Assembly (NCBI RefSeq): GCF_039523755.1 | Contig: NZ_BAAAFX010000011.1 | Coordinates: forward strand, 1-64,000 | Length of the DNA stretch: 64,000 nt | Origin: Tatumella terrea | GTDB taxonomy: Bacteria > Pseudomonadota > Gammaproteobacteria > Enterobacterales > Enterobacteriaceae | Reading direction: 5' to 3' | Part shown: positions 61,781 to 64,000 of the stretch, in pieces | Layout: every line of letters begins with the position of its first letter | How positions within the stretch are numbered: the stretch's first letter is position 1 | Position numbers and translations under genes: made by a program | The notes under the pieces: generated by a model | The model's input: only the letters and a program-made list of their open reading frames with translations | The model's database searches: none | What the model was told of the DNA's origin: nothing

Positions 61781-64000
61781 TTACAGTTTCACTGAAGCCT
61801 GCAGGTAGAATGTACGCGGTTCCCCGGCATACAGCCCTTTATTGTTATCGTCATAAGAACGGACAAAATACGGTTGATCGAACATATTTTTAACCCCGAA
61901 GCCCACCTTCAGATTGGAATAACGCGGTCCAAAATCATATCCGACACGCGCGCCCCACAGCATATATCCGGCAATACGCCCGGTACTCCCATCGGCACTT
62001 TCTGCCACGGTATTGGCGTTATCGGCGAATTGTGACGACTGATACTCACCGTTCAGAGTAAAGTGCCATTGTCCCGGTGTGTAATCGAGTCCCACCACAC
62101 CTTTATGCTTCGGAGAGAAGGGCACCTGATTACCGTAAGTCTCTCCATGTTCACGGATCACAGCGTTTACATAGGCGTAGCTGGCGTAGACCGACAGATC
62201 CTCCAGTGCCGGAGACAGCGCTGACATATCATAACGGACCTGAGATTCCAGCCCGCTGTGTCGGGTTTTGCCGCGGGCCGTGACAGAGTCAGTGATCTGG
62301 TCTGAGTCATACTGATTATTGAAATTAATCAGGAAGATCCCGGCTTCGGCACTCAGATAACCATCATCGTATCGGGTTCCGGTTTCCCAGGTCCGTGCTT
62401 TTTCCGGCCCGATATTCCCGCTGCTGACCGCTTTACCAATCTGACTGTATTGCACAGTCCCGAACGAGCCTTCGGTATTGGCATACAGGTTCCAGCTATC
62501 GGTCAGATGATAGAGTACGCTCAGGGCCGGTAACGGTGCGTTATAGCTGATTTGCTGATGTGTATGAGTCAGAGCATTATTCTGGAACGACTCGATATGC
62601 TCAAAGCGCATCCCCGGGGTTACCGTCCAGTTTCCAATATCGATACGGTCATCGGCATAGAACGCATGGGCTTCCGTGCCTGAACGCGTATCCCGGTCAT
62701 ACGGGCTATAGGCGGTCGGCAGAATACCGCCGGCCGTCGATGTGTAGTAACGCATTTCATGACTGGATTCGCTGATATAGCGGTAACCGACACTGACTTC
62801 CTGGGCGACACCATCAGAAAGGAAACTCTGGCTGTAGCGTGGCTCTATCCCTCTGACCCAGTACTCCCGCGGGGAGAGGGTGAGCTTCTTGCCCTGTTCA
62901 AGATAGCCGCTTCGCAGTGTATGGGTGAGGAACCCCTGCACATTAAATTTATGCTGTGTATCCGGCTGGTACTGATAGCCGAGGCTGGCAAGTTCTCTGC
63001 GTCCCCAGAACTGGTCGTAAGGGCGGGTAGACTGCCAGCGATTAGCCTGGTAGTCAGCCCGGCTGAGGCCTCCCGGCATGTCGGCCCGGCCATCGTAATA
63101 TTGCAGCAGGCTGTTAAACGTATTCACACCGTCAGGCGCGTAGCGGCTCTTGAGCATAATATCATCGATACGGGTAGCACTATGCTGGCGCCAGTCGCTG
63201 CCCCGGGTCCCGGAATAGAGCAATGCACTGCCGAAACCGTTATCAGCGGTTCCGCCGACCATCAGGTTATGGGTCTCTTTCGGGCTGTTCTGTGATGAGG
63301 TCGGGCTGAGCATACCCTCGACCCCGGCTTCGATGCCGAAGGTTTTCGGGATAGCCCGGGTCACGTAGTTGACGACCCCGCCGACGCTCTGTGGGCCGTA
63401 CCGCACGGCACCGCCATCCCGTACCACATCGACTGCATCCATGTTTCCCAGAGATACCGGTGCCAGAGACAGTTGCGGTTGCCCGTATGGGGCGTAGGGC
63501 ACAGGGATGCCATCCATCAATATGGTTGAACGTGTTGCGAGACGCGGATTTAACCCGCGAATACCGAAATTCATTGCCAGATCATCGCTACCGGTCCCGT
63601 TATTATCAGGCGCATTGACACCCGGGATACGGTTCATAATATCGCGTATCGTGGTTGCCCCGGTTTTAGCAAAATCCTGGCGGCGGATGACATCGCGGGC
63701 TCCGGGATGTTCAAAAACATCACTTTCCCGGGCTTCCCCGAGCCAGTCACCCACCACGGTCATTGAGTTACCCTGCACGGTGGGGACCGGCTCCAGTGTC
63801 CAGCTGTCGGGACCCAGAGCTTTAGCCTGTAACTGGCTTCCGGTCAGCAGTGCCTGCAGGCCGTCTGCTACCGTGTAGTCACCCTTCAGACCACGGCTTT
63901 GCTTGCCGCGGGTGAGTCCTGCATCCATCGATAACGTAATTCCGCTCTGTGCGGCATACTGGTTCAGCGTGTTATCCAGAGAACCCGCCGCAAGCTGATA
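61781..64000 (-). CDS. fecA: FecA, TonB-dependent ferric dicitrate receptor (5' end beyond the window)
   Basis: Outer-membrane receptor with 739 codons in view; the reading frame runs open to the right edge (QLAAGSLDNTLNQYAAQSG), so the signal peptide and first part are missing. An internal Met at 63928 is not the start. In order: the STN signalling domain (LSMDAGLTRGKQS, seen almost whole), TonB box region (SMTVVGDW), plug (TGATTIRDIMNRIPGVNAPDNNGTG split at the plug core) and a 22-strand barrel ending in SVKL. It is very like E. coli FecA. The STN domain implies FecR/FecI surface signalling; those genes would lie to the right. Confidence 0.96.
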   Translation of the reverse strand, partial: YQLAAGSLDNTLNQYAAQSGITLSMDAGLTRGKQSRGLKGDYTVADGLQALLTGSQLQAKALGPDSWTLEPVPTVQGNSMTVVGDWLGEARESDVFEHPGARDVIRRQDFAKTGATTIRDIMNRIPGVNAPDNNGTGSDDLAMNFGIRGLNPRLATRSTILMDGIPVPYAPYGQPQLSLAPVSLGNMDAVDVVRDGGAVRYGPQSVGGVVNYVTRAIPKTFGIEAGVEGMLSPTSSQNSPKETHNLMVGGTADNGFGSALLYSGTRGSDWRQHSATRIDDIMLKSRYAPDGVNTFNSLLQYYDGRADMPGGLSRADYQANRWQSTRPYDQFWGRRELASLGYQYQPDTQHKFNVQGFLTHTLRSGYLEQGKKLTLSPREYWVRGIEPRYSQSFLSDGVAQEVSVGYRYISESSHEMRYYTSTAGGILPTAYSPYDRDTRSGTEAHAFYADDRIDIGNWTVTPGMRFEHIESFQNNALTHTHQQISYNAPLPALSVLYHLTDSWNLYANTEGSFGTVQYSQIGKAVSSGNIGPEKARTWETGTRYDDGYLSAEAGIFLINFNNQYDSDQITDSVTARGKTRHSGLESQVRYDMSALSPALEDLSVYASYAYVNAVIREHGETYGNQVPFSPKHKGVVGLDYTPGQWHFTLNGEYQSSQFADNANTVAESADGSTGRIAGYMLWGARVGYDFGPRYSNLKVGFGVKNMFDQPYFVRSYDDNNKGLYAGEPRTFYLQASVKL

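Overview
The window comes from the chromosome of a gammaproteobacterium of the order Enterobacterales. The Erwiniaceae (Erwinia, Pantoea, Tatumella) fit best. The left part follows the Escherichia coli order around the replication origin: kup, ravA-viaA, asnC, mioC, oriC, mnmG, rsmG, atpIBEFHAGDC, glmU, glmS, with protein lengths equal or close to the E. coli ones. Two changes point to Erwinia relatives: the rbs operon between hsrA and kup is missing, and an ovothiol synthase gene (ovoA) stands where E. coli has asnA. I assign the family from gene content and protein resemblance only; no 16S gene lies in the window.

Layout. 1-165: promoters P1 and P2 of an rRNA operon that reads off the left edge. 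359-9764: hsrA, kup, ravA-viaA, ovoA, asnC. 9777-10798: DnaA-box mioC promoter, mioC and oriC. 10799-13366: mnmG-rsmG. 13367-14901: about 1.5 kb unlike the E. coli arrangement, with a perfect CRP-type palindrome, a small double-glycine-leader (microcin-like) gene and a strongly structured possible small RNA. 14780-25607: atp operon, glmU, glmS and an empty attTn7. Conserved synteny ends at glmS; pst-phoU does not follow.

26393-31856: a seven-gene operon for an aromatic/methylamine-type quinoprotein amine dehydrogenase (aauBEDA), two monohaem cytochromes c and a Tat-exported multicopper oxidase. It is preceded by a sigma-54 promoter and an NtrC-type palindrome. I consider this the most unusual system in the window. 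The order suggests a periplasmic route amine -> TTQ enzyme -> cytochrome c -> copper oxidase -> O2, switched on by nitrogen limitation. 32090-34001: a Kch-type potassium channel and a secreted phospholipase-D-family nuclease. 34674-42776: a complete type 1 fimbrial operon with two FimH-like tip adhesins that share a pilin domain but have different lectin domains.

42834-55417: an assimilatory nitrate/nitrite cluster: nasR, a leader with a sigma-54 promoter, tandem ANTAR-target hexaloops and a terminator, nasFED transport, a fused NirB-NirD nitrite reductase, a sirohaem methyltransferase, and a nitrate reductase fused to a CysJ-type diflavin reductase. Both the amine and nitrate clusters supply ammonium and both have sigma-54 promoters, so nitrogen scavenging is the shared theme of the accessory part. 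55707-64000: a TauD-type dioxygenase, a MetJ-controlled methionine-binding lipoprotein without its transporter, an iron-type binding protein, dctA, a dienelactone-hydrolase-family enzyme, and fecA, whose 5' end lies beyond the right edge. No CRISPR array, tRNA gene, prophage or intact insertion sequence was seen.
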